From: JACCQS01 sp050999295
Lineage (GTDB): Bacteria; Actinomycetota; Actinomycetes; Mycobacteriales; Geodermatophilaceae
DNA length: 12,239 bases
NCBI GenBank assembly: GCA_050999295.1
Contig: JBPCPI010000121.1
Span: 1-12,239, forward strand
Reading direction: 5' to 3'
Each line of letters starts with the position of its first letter. Position 1 is the first letter of the stretch. The position numbers were made by a program, and so were the translations under genes. Positions 1 to 6,486 of the stretch are shown one piece after another. The notes under the pieces were generated by a model. The model searched no databases, was not told where the DNA came from, and was given only the letters and a program-made list of their open reading frames with translations.

Positions 1-2
1 CC

Positions 3-179
3 GACTACAACCTCGCCGGCCTCTGCCGACACCACCACCGACTAAAACAACACCCAAAATGGCGGGCCAAACTCGACCCCGACGCCCGGATGACCTGGAC
101 CACCCCCACCGGACACACCCACACCACCACCCCACCCCTACCCGTCCAACCCGCCGACCCCGATCCGACACCCTTCTGA
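3..179 (+). CDS. HNH endonuclease C-terminus (DUF222/13E12-type), partial
   Basis: Reading from base 3, an open frame with no start in the window gives 58 residues and ends at TGA 177-179. It begins DYNLAGLCRHHHRLKQHPKW, the end of the HNH core that follows the DUF222 domain in the actinobacterial 13E12-repeat family: the asparagine, the cysteine and the closely spaced histidines are all present. A low-complexity tail rich in Thr, Pro and His then ends in PDPTPF, as is common in this family. These proteins are predicted metal-dependent nucleases present in many copies per actinobacterial genome, and their biological role is unclear. The N-terminal DUF222 part and the first half of the HNH domain lie left of the window, so whether the whole gene is intact cannot be judged. 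Confidence 0.85.
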   Translation, partial: DYNLAGLCRHHHRLKQHPKWRAKLDPDARMTWTTPTGHTHTTTPPLPVQPADPDPTPF

Positions 180-323
180 CCGGGCGCTTGGCATGGGCCG
201 GGCACATCATCCGAATGCGTTCTGTCCAGTCGCACCATCACCACGGCCGGTCCCTGAAACGGCTGCGGGTCGACGATGTCGTGCTTCAGTTGCCGGCACC
301 CCCTCGAGTCCCGACCTGGCAGG

Positions 324-430
324 TCAGGGCCGAGCAATCAGGGTCTGCCAGAGCAGGTCGGGATTCTCGACGTCCGCGTGGTGGCCCATCCCGGCCAATT
401 CGACCGGGCCGAGGGTTGGCCTGGGCGCGC
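324..430 (-). pseudogene. Possible remnant of an alpha/beta-hydrolase C-terminus
   Basis: On the minus strand, in the frame that stops at 324-326, the last residues read VELAGMGHHADVENPDLLWQ and then TLIARP. This resembles the end of alpha/beta-hydrolase-fold esterases, where the catalytic histidine sits in a GxGHxxxxExP context followed by a short amphipathic helix. Upstream the frame gives arginine- and proline-rich sequence with no recognisable hydrolase core, and it runs antisense into the dodecin gene, so no complete hydrolase exists here. I read it as a decayed gene end. The rest of the 180-516 gap shows nothing I recognise. The match is by eye over about 26 residues and could be chance. 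Confidence 0.35.
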
Positions 431-506
431 GGCAGGTTTGCGGACGGTCCCGTACGGGCACCACCTGTCCAGAAGGCCTGCCGTTGCGCGGGCGCGCCGA
501 TACATC

Positions 507-513
507 AGGAGGA
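507..513 (+). promoter_or_regulatory. Shine-Dalgarno site of the dodecin gene
   Basis: AGGAGGA ends three bases before the ATG at 517. It is a near-perfect anti-16S match, the strongest in the window, and fixes the dodecin start. Most other genes here have no convincing site. Confidence 0.8.
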
Positions 514-516
514 CCT

Positions 517-750
517 ATGTCAGAGCACCAGGACACCATCCCGGGTGCTGTCGTTCGGATCACCGAGGTCGTGGGAAGTTCGCCGAACAACTTCAGCGAC
601 GCCGTACGCAACGCCGTCAAGGCGGCGGCGCAGACCGTCCGCGGCATCCGGGGCGTCGAGGTGATCGGCAGCAACGCTGACGTCGACGAGAACGGCGATC
701 TCACTGTCTACAAGGTGCACTGCAAGATCGCCTTCGTCGTAGAGCGGTAG
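517..750 (+). CDS. Dodecin family protein
   Basis: This 77-residue protein matches the dodecin family (usually 65-75 residues), small proteins that assemble into hollow dodecamers and bind or buffer flavins in the cytoplasm. The family pattern is visible: a first strand VVRITEVVGSSP (residues 12-23), an amphipathic helix SDAVRNAVKAAAQTV (27-41), then strands around GVEVIGSNADV and YKVHCKIAFVVE. The start follows a strong Shine-Dalgarno site. The flavin-stacking tryptophan of the classic haloarchaeal and Thermus dodecins (in a WFEV context) appears to be Gly46 here (GVEV), so the ligand or binding mode may differ; several actinobacterial dodecin-like proteins share the IRGVEV form. It appears to be monocistronic, with a hairpin 31 bases past the stop. 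The family call is firm; flavin binding is inferred. Confidence 0.92.
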   Translation: MSEHQDTIPGAVVRITEVVGSSPNNFSDAVRNAVKAAAQTVRGIRGVEVIGSNADVDENGDLTVYKVHCKIAFVVER

Positions 751-781
751 CCCTCGAGCGATCTCGTCTGCTAGACCACCG

Positions 782-802
782 GGCCTACGCCGGCCGTAGG
801 CC
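782..802 (+). terminator. Hairpin terminator after the dodecin gene
   Basis: GGCCTACG (782-789) and CGTAGGCC (795-802) form a perfect 8-bp stem with a 5-base loop, 31 bases past the dodecin stop. No T-run follows, as is typical of GC-rich actinobacterial terminators. It also separates dodecin from the gene at 880. Confidence 0.6.
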
Positions 803-879
803 GCCAGGGCGCGGCAGGCCACCAGCGCGCGCGTCAGTGCCTGCCATACGCGCGGCCGGACCGTGCGGAAGGGACACAG

Positions 880-1395
880 ATGCCCGAGACGCCGCTGACG
901 GTCGTGGAAGACGGCCGGCGGCTGAGCTTCAGCTTCGCCGACCTGACGAAGTACCACGGCGGCGGCTCTCCGGGCGGCGTGGCGCAGGCGTTCAAGGTCC
1001 TGGAACGGGCGCTGCCGCTACTGTCCCCCGACGGGCCGCCGGAACGACGTGAGATCAGGCTGCGAACGCCGTTTCCCGGCCCGGGCTTCCGGGATGCGTT
1101 CGAGATGGTCACCCGAGCCGTGACCGGAGATCGCTTTGTTCTGGACCGCGCCTTGCTTCGACCGGAGCTCGGCCGCAAGCGCGAGCAGTTCGTCTTTCAC
1201 GTCAGCTACCGGGATCGGAGCATGACGCTGGTCATCCGCGAGAGCCTGGTCCGAGACGACTTCATCGAGTTGCTGGGTACGGAGGCCCGTACGCCTGAAC
1301 AGGATGCGGACTTCGAGGTTCTGAAGCAGGACTTCGCTGATCGACTCATGGCCGGCTCCGCCGAGGACGCGTACGACGTACTAGGCCCGGCCTAG
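880..1395 (+). CDS. Conserved hypothetical protein, possibly FmdE-like
   Basis: A 171-residue soluble protein without signal peptide or membrane segment. The ATG is preceded by GGAAGGGA (867-874), which supports this start. The central part has a regular pattern: FSFADLTKYHGGGSPGGVAQ (residues 17-36), then a helix AFKVLERALPLL, then GPGFRDAFEMVTRAVTGDRF. The YHG motif followed by a glycine-rich turn and a helix reminded me of the FmdE fold found beside formylmethanofuran dehydrogenase genes, but no methanogenic context exists and no cysteine ligands are visible, so the resemblance is weak. The last 40 residues (PEQDADFEVLKQDFADRL onward) are predicted helical. It lies alone between two hairpins. 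The gene is very likely real; its function is unknown. Confidence 0.82.
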   Translation: MPETPLTVVEDGRRLSFSFADLTKYHGGGSPGGVAQAFKVLERALPLLSPDGPPERREIRLRTPFPGPGFRDAFEMVTRAVTGDRFVLDRALLRPELGRKREQFVFHVSYRDRSMTLVIRESLVRDDFIELLGTEARTPEQDADFEVLKQDFADRLMAGSAEDAYDVLGPA

Positions 1396-1427
1396 CCGCT
1401 GTCCGCGCTGACGCCGGCGCGCCATTG

Positions 1428-1488
1428 CCATGATCGTGAGCGCTGGGGAGGCAGTGTGCGCCTGCACCTGCGGCGCTCATGATCATGG
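1428..1488. terminator. Long stem-loop between convergent genes
   Basis: CCATGATCGTGAGCGC (1428-1443) pairs with GCGCTCATGATCATGG (1473-1488) at 15 of 16 positions, and the odd one can form a G-U pair. The 29-base loop contains a smaller stem (GTGC with GCAC). It lies 33 bases past the stop of the gene at 880 and 37 bases past the stop of vapC, which run towards each other, so a two-way terminator is the simplest reading. The CATGATC arms resemble the hairpin at 3596-3654. Confidence 0.55.
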
Positions 1489-1524
1489 ATTGGGAGTTGG
1501 CGGCCGGCCGTGCGCGCGACGAGC

Positions 1525-1872
1525 TCAGCTCGGGCTGCGCAGGCGAAGGCCGCGGATCGATTCGAAGTCGGCTTGGTTACGGGTCGCCAGGATCAGGCCA
1601 TGCTCGAGTGCAGTCGCCGCGATGAGCGCATCGGGTAGCCGAGTACCGGACTCCCGCCGGATGCGCCCCGCCCGCTCAGCTACTGCACGATCCACCGGGT
1701 GCTCTCGAAACGGCGCCAGCAGTCGAGCAACAAGATCGGTCCCGGAGTTGCCTGCGACTAGTTCGGCGCGGGTGATCACCGAGTAATGCAGGGTGTTGCG
1801 GCCCACCTTCAATTCCCGAGCACCGCGTAGGTGATCGATGAAGACATCGGTGTCAACCAGGACGCTGGCCAC
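1525..1872 (-). CDS. vapC: VapC family toxin, PIN-domain ribonuclease
   Basis: A 115-residue PIN-domain protein, the usual length for VapC toxins, which are Mg-dependent endoribonucleases that cut tRNA or rRNA when free of antitoxin. All four acidic positions expected for the active site are visible: Asp7 in VLVDTDVFIDHL, Glu37 in ITRAELVAG, Asp81 in LPDALIAATAL and Asp102 in NQADF. I chose the GTG at 1872 because the conserved domain begins two residues later and it lies four bases after the vapB stop, giving a tight two-gene operon. An in-frame ATG at 1917 would add 15 non-conserved residues and overlap vapB by 41 bases; a GTG at 1887 is also possible. No residue needed for catalysis is missing, so the toxin is probably functional. 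Confidence 0.92.
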   Translation of the reverse strand: MASVLVDTDVFIDHLRGARELKVGRNTLHYSVITRAELVAGNSGTDLVARLLAPFREHPVDRAVAERAGRIRRESGTRLPDALIAATALEHGLILATRNQADFESIRGLRLRSPS

Positions 1873-1876
1873 GGGC

Positions 1877-2086
1877 CTAGTCCGCACGATCTGGGTGCTG
1901 GGCCTCTGGCGCGGCACCGAATGTCCTCGTCAATACCGAACTCGCGCCTGCCTGACCGGTGACCAGATACGAATCAAGGGCGCGACGAACGACTTCGGCC
2001 ATGGTCACCCCCTCCGCATCGGCTAGCTCGTCGATGCGCTGGCGCTGGTCGGCAGTGAGATAGATCTGCGTCCTCATGGCGGGCAT
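1877..2086 (-). CDS. vapB: VapB-type ribbon-helix-helix antitoxin
   Basis: A 69-residue protein directly upstream of vapC on the same strand. The N-terminus MRTQIYLTADQRQRIDELAD followed by GVTMAEVVRRALDSYL is a ribbon-helix-helix DNA-binding domain: the QIYL strand forms the intermolecular sheet, followed by two helices. The tail (about residues 45-69) is flexible and Ala/Gly/Asp rich, as expected for the part that wraps the toxin's active site. By analogy with other VapBC pairs it should neutralise VapC and repress its own promoter. The ATG at 2086 lies exactly seven bases after a TATATT -10 box, so I infer a leaderless mRNA; the ATG at 2077 (MRTQIYL) is an alternative. A longer frame from 2137 adds a non-conserved, cysteine-rich N-terminus lying upstream of the promoter and is rejected. 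Confidence 0.9.
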   Translation of the reverse strand: MPAMRTQIYLTADQRQRIDELADAEGVTMAEVVRRALDSYLVTGQAGASSVLTRTFGAAPEAQHPDRAD

Positions 2087-2104
2087 ACAGCACAATATAC
2101 AGCA
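2085..2104 (-). promoter_or_regulatory. Direct-repeat operator candidate for vapBC
   Basis: On the minus strand the octamer TGCTGTAT occurs twice, at 2104-2097 and 2092-2085, with a 4-base spacer. The copies are therefore 12 bp apart, close to one helical turn, and overlap the -10 box and the first codon of vapB. Ribbon-helix-helix repressors commonly bind such repeats in pairs. VapB autorepression here is an inference. Confidence 0.5.
2094..2099 (-). promoter_or_regulatory. -10 box of vapBC, leaderless arrangement
   Basis: On the minus strand TATATT (2099-2094) fits the actinobacterial TANNNT -10 pattern and is followed by seven bases and then ATG at 2086, the spacing expected when transcription starts on the first base of the start codon. 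No clear -35 hexamer is visible upstream. It is a rare AT-rich spot in GC-rich sequence. Confidence 0.5.
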
Positions 2105-2137
2105 GGGTGGGAGCGACCGCACGACTCCCTCATCCAC

Positions 2138-3565
2138 TCAGCCCGGACGCAAGTCGAGTGAAGCGGCGGGCCCAGCCGAGTTATCGAGCGCCGTCAACGC
2201 CGTACCGAAGCTGTCGTTCCAAAGGTTGAGATGCGGCCACAGCGCACGCACCCGTTCGGTCGCCGCGGCGACGCCCACGCCCTCCGTGCGCATCAACCAG
2301 GCGCGGAGCACCAGCCCGGTCCGGGACTGCCCGGCATAGCAGTGCACCAGAACCCGCTTCCCGTCGGCGCGCAGTGCCGCCATGTCGTCGAGGATGTCTT
2401 CCAGCACCGTGACGAGTTCGGAGTTGGTGTCGTCGTCGATCAGGTACGCGAACCGCTGTATGTCATGGCCGAATCGACCGCCCGTACGGCACATGGAGAT
2501 GACCGCGAAGTCTCGGTCGCTGTCCCGGGCGCCGAAGACGTCACTGGCCCAGATCCCGTCGAAGACCTCCGCCGGCTCGATCCCACGGCCGTCCGGGTCG
2601 ATTTCGAACGGCCACGCGCGGAAGTCCCCGCCCATGAGCTGGGCTACGTGCTGGAAACCCATCAGGTCCCAGGACTGGTCGGCGTGCCTGGGCACGACTC
2701 CGTTGAGCACCGAGGTCCAGCGCATCGGGATCCTGGCGATGCCGTACGCGGCGCCGAGCAGGCCGCCGGTCACCGCGGCGACTGTGTCGGTGTCGCCGCC
2801 CAGATCCAGAACTAGACGCATCCCCTCGGCAAACGACTCAGCCTGCCGAAGCGCCCAGACCGCCGAACCCAGCGTCGGCCAGACCGCGCCGTTCGACTCG
2901 GTCGCAGCTTCGGGCTGCCAGGTCGGAGCGAGCACGGACTCCCACTTCGGGCGGTGCTCGGCCGCCACACCAGCCAGCGCGTCCGGCAGCGCAGCCAGCG
3001 GATCACCGCCAGCCAGCGCCACCCGAACCAGTTCGTGGAAGATCGCGCAGCCCTCTCCGGCCGCCGGATCACCGTGGGTCAGCGCCGAGATTCGCCGGGC
3101 GGCCTCCATCGTCGCCTCGCGGCCGCCCGGTGCGAACCACACAGCCGCGGGCGTCGTACGCATCAGCGAGCCGTTGCCCGCCGCATGCCCGGTACGGGCG
3201 AAGTGCTCGGCAGCCGCGACATCGAACGGTCGACCGGAAGTCAGCACCGAGCGAGTCTGACTCCCCACATCCGGCGGCCCGGCAGCGACCCAATTCCGAA
3301 ACCGGTCGAACACGTCTGCCTCGTCGAGCCCGCGGCACTCGACGAGGGACGACGCCAGCAGCAGCGCCATCTGGGTGTTGTCGGTGAACTCACCAGCCGC
3401 CCAACCCAGGCTTCCGCCGCCGCACATCTCGGTCCGTACGCCCCGCGCATCGGTGGGAAAGCGACGGCCATAGGTACCCGCCGGACCGAACTCGAACGGG
3501 GCACCCAACGCGTCACCAACCGCGGACCCGATCACGGCACCGGCGACCCGGTGACTCCGCGGCAT
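2138..3565 (-). CDS. ADP-ribosylglycohydrolase fused to a CX5R phosphatase domain
   Basis: A 475-residue two-domain protein. Residues 1-310 are an ADP-ribosylglycohydrolase (DraG/ARH family, removes ADP-ribose from proteins or nucleic acids): GAVIGSAVGDALGAPFEFG near the N-terminus, FTDNTQMALLLA at 60-71 and LGGDTDTVAAVTGGLLG at 255-271. Residues 350-460 resemble a dual-specificity/tyrosine phosphatase, with the P-loop VHCYAGQSRTG (nucleophile Cys409, Arg415). The first metal-binding motif, normally TDDT, is TDNT (Asn63), while Asp258 and Asp260 of the second are kept, so metal binding may be altered. I chose the ATG at 3565 because the ARH domain begins at once; the ATG at 3640 would add 25 non-conserved residues across a palindrome. 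It is divergent from the broken NERD helicase gene and 51 bases upstream of vapB on the same strand. The domain calls are firm; the substrates are unknown. Confidence 0.92.
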   Translation of the reverse strand: MPRSHRVAGAVIGSAVGDALGAPFEFGPAGTYGRRFPTDARGVRTEMCGGGSLGWAAGEFTDNTQMALLLASSLVECRGLDEADVFDRFRNWVAAGPPDVGSQTRSVLTSGRPFDVAAAEHFARTGHAAGNGSLMRTTPAAVWFAPGGREATMEAARRISALTHGDPAAGEGCAIFHELVRVALAGGDPLAALPDALAGVAAEHRPKWESVLAPTWQPEAATESNGAVWPTLGSAVWALRQAESFAEGMRLVLDLGGDTDTVAAVTGGLLGAAYGIARIPMRWTSVLNGVVPRHADQSWDLMGFQHVAQLMGGDFRAWPFEIDPDGRGIEPAEVFDGIWASDVFGARDSDRDFAVISMCRTGGRFGHDIQRFAYLIDDDTNSELVTVLEDILDDMAALRADGKRVLVHCYAGQSRTGLVLRAWLMRTEGVGVAAATERVRALWPHLNLWNDSFGTALTALDNSAGPAASLDLRPG

Positions 3566-3595
3566 CGCAGCACCCGCCAGACCCCCGGACTCCTG

Positions 3596-3654
3596 GCGAT
3601 CATGGAGCTGGGACCGTTCTGAAGCCGAATTTCTGGTCATGGCTCCATGATCGC
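3596..3654. repeat. Palindrome between divergent genes
   Basis: GCGATCATGGAGC (3596-3608) and GCTCCATGATCGC (3642-3654) are perfect 13-bp inverted repeats. After a 3-base mismatch the stem continues with GACC (3612-3615) and GGTC (3635-3638). The span is 59 bp. It overlaps the outermost possible start codons of both neighbours (3640 minus, 3647 plus), which suggests that the true starts lie further inside each gene. It could be an operator, a cruciform or a dispersed repeat. Confidence 0.6.
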
Positions 3655-5493
3655 TGACAGTCCGGCGCGACCCGGAGGCCGCGGGATCAAGAACGGATTA
3701 ATCGTTCCGGCTAGCGCTGGACGCAGCCCAGCCGAACTTGCGAGGGTTGCGGCCGACATGAGAAGCGGGGCCGCGGACTTGGAAGCTCGCAGTGGGGGTA
3801 TCGGGGCAGCCGCGCGGCTCATCCCGCCCGAGCCGACGTACACCAACTTTTCCGAGCGCCGGTTCGCCGAGACGCTGCGCTCGCAGCTACCGGATGACGC
3901 CGTCATGTTCGCCAACCAGCGCTTCACCGATCGACACGGCGACCGGGAGGCCGACGTGATCATCCTGTGGCCAGGCCACGGGATCGCGGTGATCGAAGTC
4001 AAGGGCGGCCTGATCCAGCTCATCGACGGTCAGTGGCGCCAGCCATGGAGCAGCGACGCCCGTGGCTGGCGACCGGTCGACCCGGTCGCGCAGGCGCTGA
4101 AGTGCAAGTACGCCTTGCGCGACTACCTCTTCCAGCACCCCAGGTGGTCGCGCGGCAACCCCCGACTTCTCCATATGCTGGCGCTGCCCGCGACGCAACT
4201 CGACATCGACTTCCAGACCCCCGATTGCCCGCGGTGGCTGGTCATGGACCGGACCGATACCCCGCATGCCGCGGAGCGGATCCTGACGGCGCTGCGTCAA
4301 CTGGGCCCGCAACCCGAACCGCCCACTCAGGAAGACGTCCGATTGATCGTCGAGTGCATCGCCGGCGCCACGGTCCCGCAGCGCGAGTTGCTCAACCGAC
4401 TGCATGAGCGCGAGGACACCTGCGAACTCCTCACCGAGGAGCAGGCCCACGTCCTGGACCTGGTTGCCAGCCACAACCGGGTGGAGATCCGCGGCGGCGC
4501 CGGATCGGGCAAGACTTGGCTCGCCATGGAGAAGGCGCGCCGGCTGGCGATGGAAGGTAAACGGGTCGCGCTGATCTGCTACTCGCGCGGACTCGCCGAG
4601 TACCTCAGCCGGCGGGTCGACACGTTCGCCCGCGGGCAGCGACCGGCCTACGCCGGCACCTTTCACTTCCTGGGCATCGGCTAGGGCGTGCCGGCCGGCT
4701 CGGACCACGACTCCGCGTTCTGGGAGCGCGAGCTCCCCCAGCTGATGGCCTCCATGGCCGCGCGCCGGCCGTTCTTTGAACGCTTCGATGCGATCGTCAT
4801 CGACGAGGCACAGGACTTCGCCGAGACCTGGTGGCCGGCCGTACTGGCTAGCCTGCGTGATCCCGACGGCGGCGAACTGTACGTCTTCTCCGATGAGAAC
4901 CAGCGGGTCTTCGCCCGGCAGGGTCGCCCGCCCGTACCTCTGACGGCCTTGGATCTGACCGAGAACCTGCGCAACACCAAGCAGATCGCCGATACGTTCA
5001 GCAGCCTCGCCCCGTCGGTCATGCGGGCGCGCGGCGGGCACGGCGCCCCGGTTCGGTTCATCCAGTGCTCGCCTGACGAAGCCGTGGACAGGGCCGACGA
5101 CGCGATCGAGTCGCTGCAGGAGGCCCGCTGGCCGGCGAAGACACTGGCCCTGCTGACGACCAACATCGCCACCCGTATCAGGTCGAGCAGCAGGCCGAGG
5201 GTCAGGATGTGTACTGGCGCTCCTTCTGGGAGGAGGAGTACCCCTTCTACGGACACGTGCTGGGCTTCAAGGGGCCGGAACGGCCGGCTGTCGTGCTGGC
5301 GATCAACGGATTCCGCGACGAAGAACGGGCGCGCGAGATGCTCTACGTCGGACTCTCCCGAGCACGCGACCTGCTCGTGGTCTGCGGGGACATCGCCATG
5401 ATCAAGCGGATTGCCGGTGAGGGCGTCGTGCAAAGCCTGCGCCCGACGCGAAAGGCGCCCGCCGCGGTCGCAGCTCCGCCAGTTCGGACCTGA
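3647..5493 (+). pseudogene. NERD-domain superfamily I helicase, broken by a stop and a frameshift
   Basis: Read through its two lesions, this is about 615 residues. A NERD nuclease-like domain follows ARLIPPEP (from about residue 57), with EADVIIL and IAVIEVKGG (candidate Asp103, Glu117, Lys119). A UvrD-like helicase follows: Walker A GGAGSGKT (Lys289), DEAQDF (386-391), FSDENQRVF, NLRNT, and near the C-terminus YGHVLGFKG and YVGLSRARDLLVVCGD. Lesion 1 is TAG at 4682-4684, where the family context (FHFLGIG, then GVPAGSD) expects TGG/Trp. Lesion 2 is a lost base near 5164: the frame changes from LALLTTN to HRHPYQVEQQAEGQDVYW. Piece one keeps NERD and Walker A only; the others lack an ATPase site. 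The start is uncertain: 3647 overlaps a palindrome and ATG 3758 is possible. Two sequencing errors are the main alternative to real decay. Confidence 0.88.
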
Positions 5494-5542
5494 CGCGCCA
5501 CCTCTCGGCGCGCCGCAGCTCGGGTTCGGGGACTATTGCCGG

Positions 5543-6370
5543 ATGGGTATCGAGGTCGGACCGCGACCGGAGCCGGATTCGCCTCGCGTCGAGGCATCGG
5601 CCGAGTCTCCGGCGGAGCTGGCCACCCAGCCGGGTCGGCGGCGCCGGGTCGCGGTGGAGGTCTGGCTGGTCCTTGGTCTCTCGCTCGGCCAGTCGGCGGT
5701 CTACTCGATCGTCAATCTGATCGACAAGTTCACCCGCGGCCCGTTGCGGGACCAGACCGCGACGCTCAACCCGGTGCAGAGCCCGCGTCCGTACCTCGAC
5801 CTGACCTACCAGCTGCTGGGCATTGGCTTCGCGCTTGTACCGGTCGCGCTGGCCCTGTTCTTCCTCACCGCGTCGGGCCGGAATGCCCTGCACGCCATAG
5901 GCATCGACGGCAGGTCCCCGTGGCGGGACCTCGGTACGGGCGTCGCACTGGCTGCCCTGGTCGGTCTGCCCGGCGTCGGTCTGTATCTGCTCGGTCGCGC
6001 TCTCAGCGTCACCGTCAACGTCATCGCAAGCGGCCTGGACGCGTACTGGTGGACGATCCCGGTCCTGATCCTGGCTGCCGTACAGAACTCCCTGCTCGAA
6101 GAAATCGTCATGGTCGGCTACCTGATGACCCGGCTGCGTGACCTCGGCTGGTCGACCCCGGCGATCATCGTCAGCAGTGCCGCGCTGCGTGGCTCGTACC
6201 ACCTCTACCAGGGCATCGGACCCGGGCTGGGCAACTTCGTGATGGGGCTGATCTTCGGCTACTGGTTCCACCGGACCGGCCGGGTCGCGCCGCTGATCGT
6301 CGCCCACGCGCTGCTCGACATCGTCGCGTTCGTCGGGTACGCGGTGTTCCGGGAATCGCTCGGCCTCTGA
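5543..6370 (+). CDS. CPBP family intramembrane metalloprotease
   Basis: A 275-residue membrane protein of the CPBP (CAAX protease and bacteriocin-processing, Abi) family. About 36 hydrophilic residues rich in Pro, Glu and Arg precede the first membrane segment (about 38-60); further hydrophobic segments lie near 88-109, 132-151, 171-185, 204-215, 228-241 and 248-267. The family signature is present: the glutamate pair in LLEEIVMVGYL (186-187), His220 in RGSYHLYQG, and HALLDIVAF with His255 and Asp259. The usual EExxxR arginine is Val191, a variant seen in actinobacterial members. These enzymes cleave within or near the membrane; some act on prenylated proteins or peptides, others in phage abortive infection. 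The ATG at 5543 lies 49 bases past the helicase remnant and has no clear ribosome binding site; a start near 5411 would overlap that gene. The substrate is unknown. Confidence 0.9.
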   Translation: MGIEVGPRPEPDSPRVEASAESPAELATQPGRRRRVAVEVWLVLGLSLGQSAVYSIVNLIDKFTRGPLRDQTATLNPVQSPRPYLDLTYQLLGIGFALVPVALALFFLTASGRNALHAIGIDGRSPWRDLGTGVALAALVGLPGVGLYLLGRALSVTVNVIASGLDAYWWTIPVLILAAVQNSLLEEIVMVGYLMTRLRDLGWSTPAIIVSSAALRGSYHLYQGIGPGLGNFVMGLIFGYWFHRTGRVAPLIVAHALLDIVAFVGYAVFRESLGL

Positions 6371-6388
6371 GCCGCGGTGTCCAGCCCA

Positions 6389-6460
6389 GTTGATCATCGG
6401 AAAGTGCCGCGGTTTTCCGCCAATGAAGCCTCGAAAACCCCCCAAGTTTCGATGATCAAC
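6389..6460. repeat. 72-bp palindromic repeat, copy A
   Basis: Starts GTTGATCATCGGAAA and ends TTTCGATGATCAAC. The inner stem GGTTTTC (6411-6417) pairs with GAAAACC (6433-6439). The flanks CCCA (6385-6388) and TTGGG (6461-6465) extend the palindrome to 81 bp. It lies between the convergent CPBP and metallohydrolase genes. Same span and ends as the copies at 8003 and 11193. Confidence 0.85.
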
Positions 6461-6486
6461 TTGGGCGGAGCGGGGTGATTCGGCGC

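Noticed and set aside
1873..1917. ATG at 1917 as the vapC start
   Set aside because: It would add 15 non-conserved residues and overlap vapB by 41 bases; the GTG at 1872 directly follows the vapB stop and fits the PIN-domain N-terminus.
2087..2137. N-terminal extension of VapB from 2137
   Set aside because: The extension is non-conserved and lies upstream of a good -10 box; the ribbon-helix-helix domain begins at MRTQIYL.
4682..4684. TAG as a recoded codon (pyrrolysine or suppression)
   Set aside because: There is no supporting tRNA or context, TGG/Trp fits the family at this position, and a second lesion downstream points to decay or sequencing error.
3887..5041. Long minus-strand open frame opposite the helicase gene
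   Set aside because: Its translation has no recognisable domain and the plus strand carries clear NERD and helicase motifs; long antisense frames are expected at this GC content.
5402..6445. Minus-strand 347-codon frame opposite the CPBP gene
   Set aside because: It is very rich in Arg, Gln and Asp with no motif, while the plus strand encodes conserved protease motifs and membrane segments.
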